A stretch of 6,539 nt of DNA from an uncultured Coriobacteriaceae bacterium (GTDB taxonomy: Bacteria > Actinomycetota > Coriobacteriia > Coriobacteriales > Atopobiaceae), in contig URWR01000097.1 in assembly GCA_900551595.1 (NCBI GenBank), positions 1 to 6,539 of the forward strand. The letters run 5' to 3'. Position numbers and translations under genes: made by a program. Positions 5,960 to 6,539 of the stretch are shown in pieces. The notes beneath the pieces were generated by a model that saw only the letters and a program-made list of their open reading frames with translations, did not search any database and was not told the origin of the DNA. Positions within the stretch are counted from its first letter, which is position 1. Each line of letters starts with the position of its first letter.

Positions 5960-6014
5960 CATCCGTAAAGAACGGATGGTAAAGACTCATTTGGAGGGTG
6001 TGTTAGCACCCTCC
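5960..6014 (+). other. Two tandem hairpins in the dnaK-grpE spacer
   Basis: CATCCGT (5960-5966) pairs with ACGGATG (5972-5978) around a 5-nt loop. GGAGGGTG (5993-6000) then pairs with CACCCTCC (6007-6014) around TGTTAG. The second is followed by only three T and then GGG, so it is at best a weak or partial terminator. An mRNA-processing or stability role that lowers grpE relative to dnaK is an equally good reading. Confidence 0.55.
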
Positions 6015-6037
6015 TTTGGGTCCCGGAGGGAGACGAC

Positions 6038-6539
6038 GTGAAAGTGCCCATTGAAACAGATGATGAACTCAGAAATGAGCCTCAGCGAGGAGAGCAAGCA
6101 TCGGGTTCTGAAATGAGTGCTGACGCATCAGCCCAGACTGAAGAGAAGGAAACTGGTAGTTCTGCAGAACAAGCTGCAGATGCTGTTGAAGAGCTTGATG
6201 AAGAGGCTATGGTTGCAGAGGCAATTCGCCGTGGAGAAGCGGCGGCTGAAGCAGACTTCCAAGCACAGGCGGACAAGGCTCGTCGCGAACGCGACGAGTT
6301 AGCAGCGAAGCTTGATGAGGCTCGCCAAGAGACTGAAAAGGCCAAGGCAGACGTATCGGAGGCTCAAGATCGTCTTGCACGCTTACAGGCGGATTGGGAA
6401 AATTATCGCCGCCGTACCGCAACAGAGCGTTTGGCAGAGCAAGCGCGTGCGACCGAAGGTCTTGTTACCAAGCTTATACCAGTAATCGATGACTTTGATC
6501 GCGCCCTTGCTCACGCGGGCGATGCCGATGGCACCCCGG
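6038..6539 (+). CDS. grpE: Nucleotide exchange factor GrpE (partial, first 167 codons)
   Basis: GrpE is the cytosolic dimeric factor that drives ADP release from DnaK. The reading frame from a GTG at 6038 stays open to the window edge. GGAGG eight bases upstream supports this start; the GTG two codons later is a less well spaced alternative. Residues 1-60 are acidic and disordered-looking. Residues about 74-118 are a charged heptad-like segment (RRERDELAAKLDEARQETE) matching the long dimerising coiled coil of the family. Residues 119-152 carry the recognisable family core DWENYRRR, then LVTKLIPVIDDFDRAL. The C-terminal beta domain that touches DnaK is beyond the window. The order dnaK-grpE is the standard actinobacterial chaperone operon, in which dnaJ and often hspR follow. 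Confidence 0.95.
   Translation, partial: MKVPIETDDELRNEPQRGEQASGSEMSADASAQTEEKETGSSAEQAADAVEELDEEAMVAEAIRRGEAAAEADFQAQADKARRERDELAAKLDEARQETEKAKADVSEAQDRLARLQADWENYRRRTATERLAEQARATEGLVTKLIPVIDDFDRALAHAGDADGTP

Noticed and set aside
6002..6014. TTAGCACCC after dnaK, reminiscent of a CIRCE half-site
   Set aside because: Only part of one half-site is present and there is no GAGTGCTAA partner at the right spacing. The bases are explained by the GGAGGGTG/CACCCTCC hairpin.

Overview
The window looks like chromosome from a mid-GC actinobacterium, most likely of the Coriobacteriia (Atopobium, Olsenella or Collinsella type). The clues are a Gram-positive-type DnaK followed by a GTG-started GrpE, a 62-residue two-cluster ferredoxin with a Coriobacteriia-like sequence, an Ltp-repeat surface protein and an LctP-type lactate permease. 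The taxonomic call is an inference from protein style, not from a marker search.

Left part (1-1269, minus strand): the N-terminal 198 residues of an LctP-family lactate permease run off the left edge. Upstream of it, in the same direction, is a complete GNAT acetyltransferase.

Middle part (about 1270-2690, plus strand) is visibly AT-richer. It holds a 144-residue helix-turn-helix regulator, then a small membrane-anchored protein with two Ltp repeats (Pfam Lipoprotein_Ltp, the family of the streptococcal phage TP-J34 superinfection-exclusion lipoprotein). The upstream region of each gene carries nearly the same 15-bp palindrome (TTAGCT-NNN-AGCTAA) inside a 29-bp conserved block. This suggests one regulator controls both genes, probably the HTH protein itself. 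A strong hairpin terminator closes the unit. This is the most interesting part of the window.

Right-centre (2740-3652, minus strand): a YfcE/MJ0936-type metallophosphoesterase and, upstream of it, an 8-cysteine 2[4Fe-4S] ferredoxin. A strong hairpin terminator separates them, so they are probably separate transcripts. The predicted ferredoxin mRNA starts with a long structured stem-loop.

Right part (3653-6539, plus strand): a 385-bp divergent intergenic region, complete dnaK with a good sigma-70-type promoter, a 98-bp spacer with two hairpins, and the first 167 codons of grpE. These are the start of a dnaK-grpE(-dnaJ) chaperone operon: GrpE is the nucleotide-exchange factor for DnaK. No HAIR (HspR) or CIRCE (HrcA) operator is recognisable upstream of dnaK.
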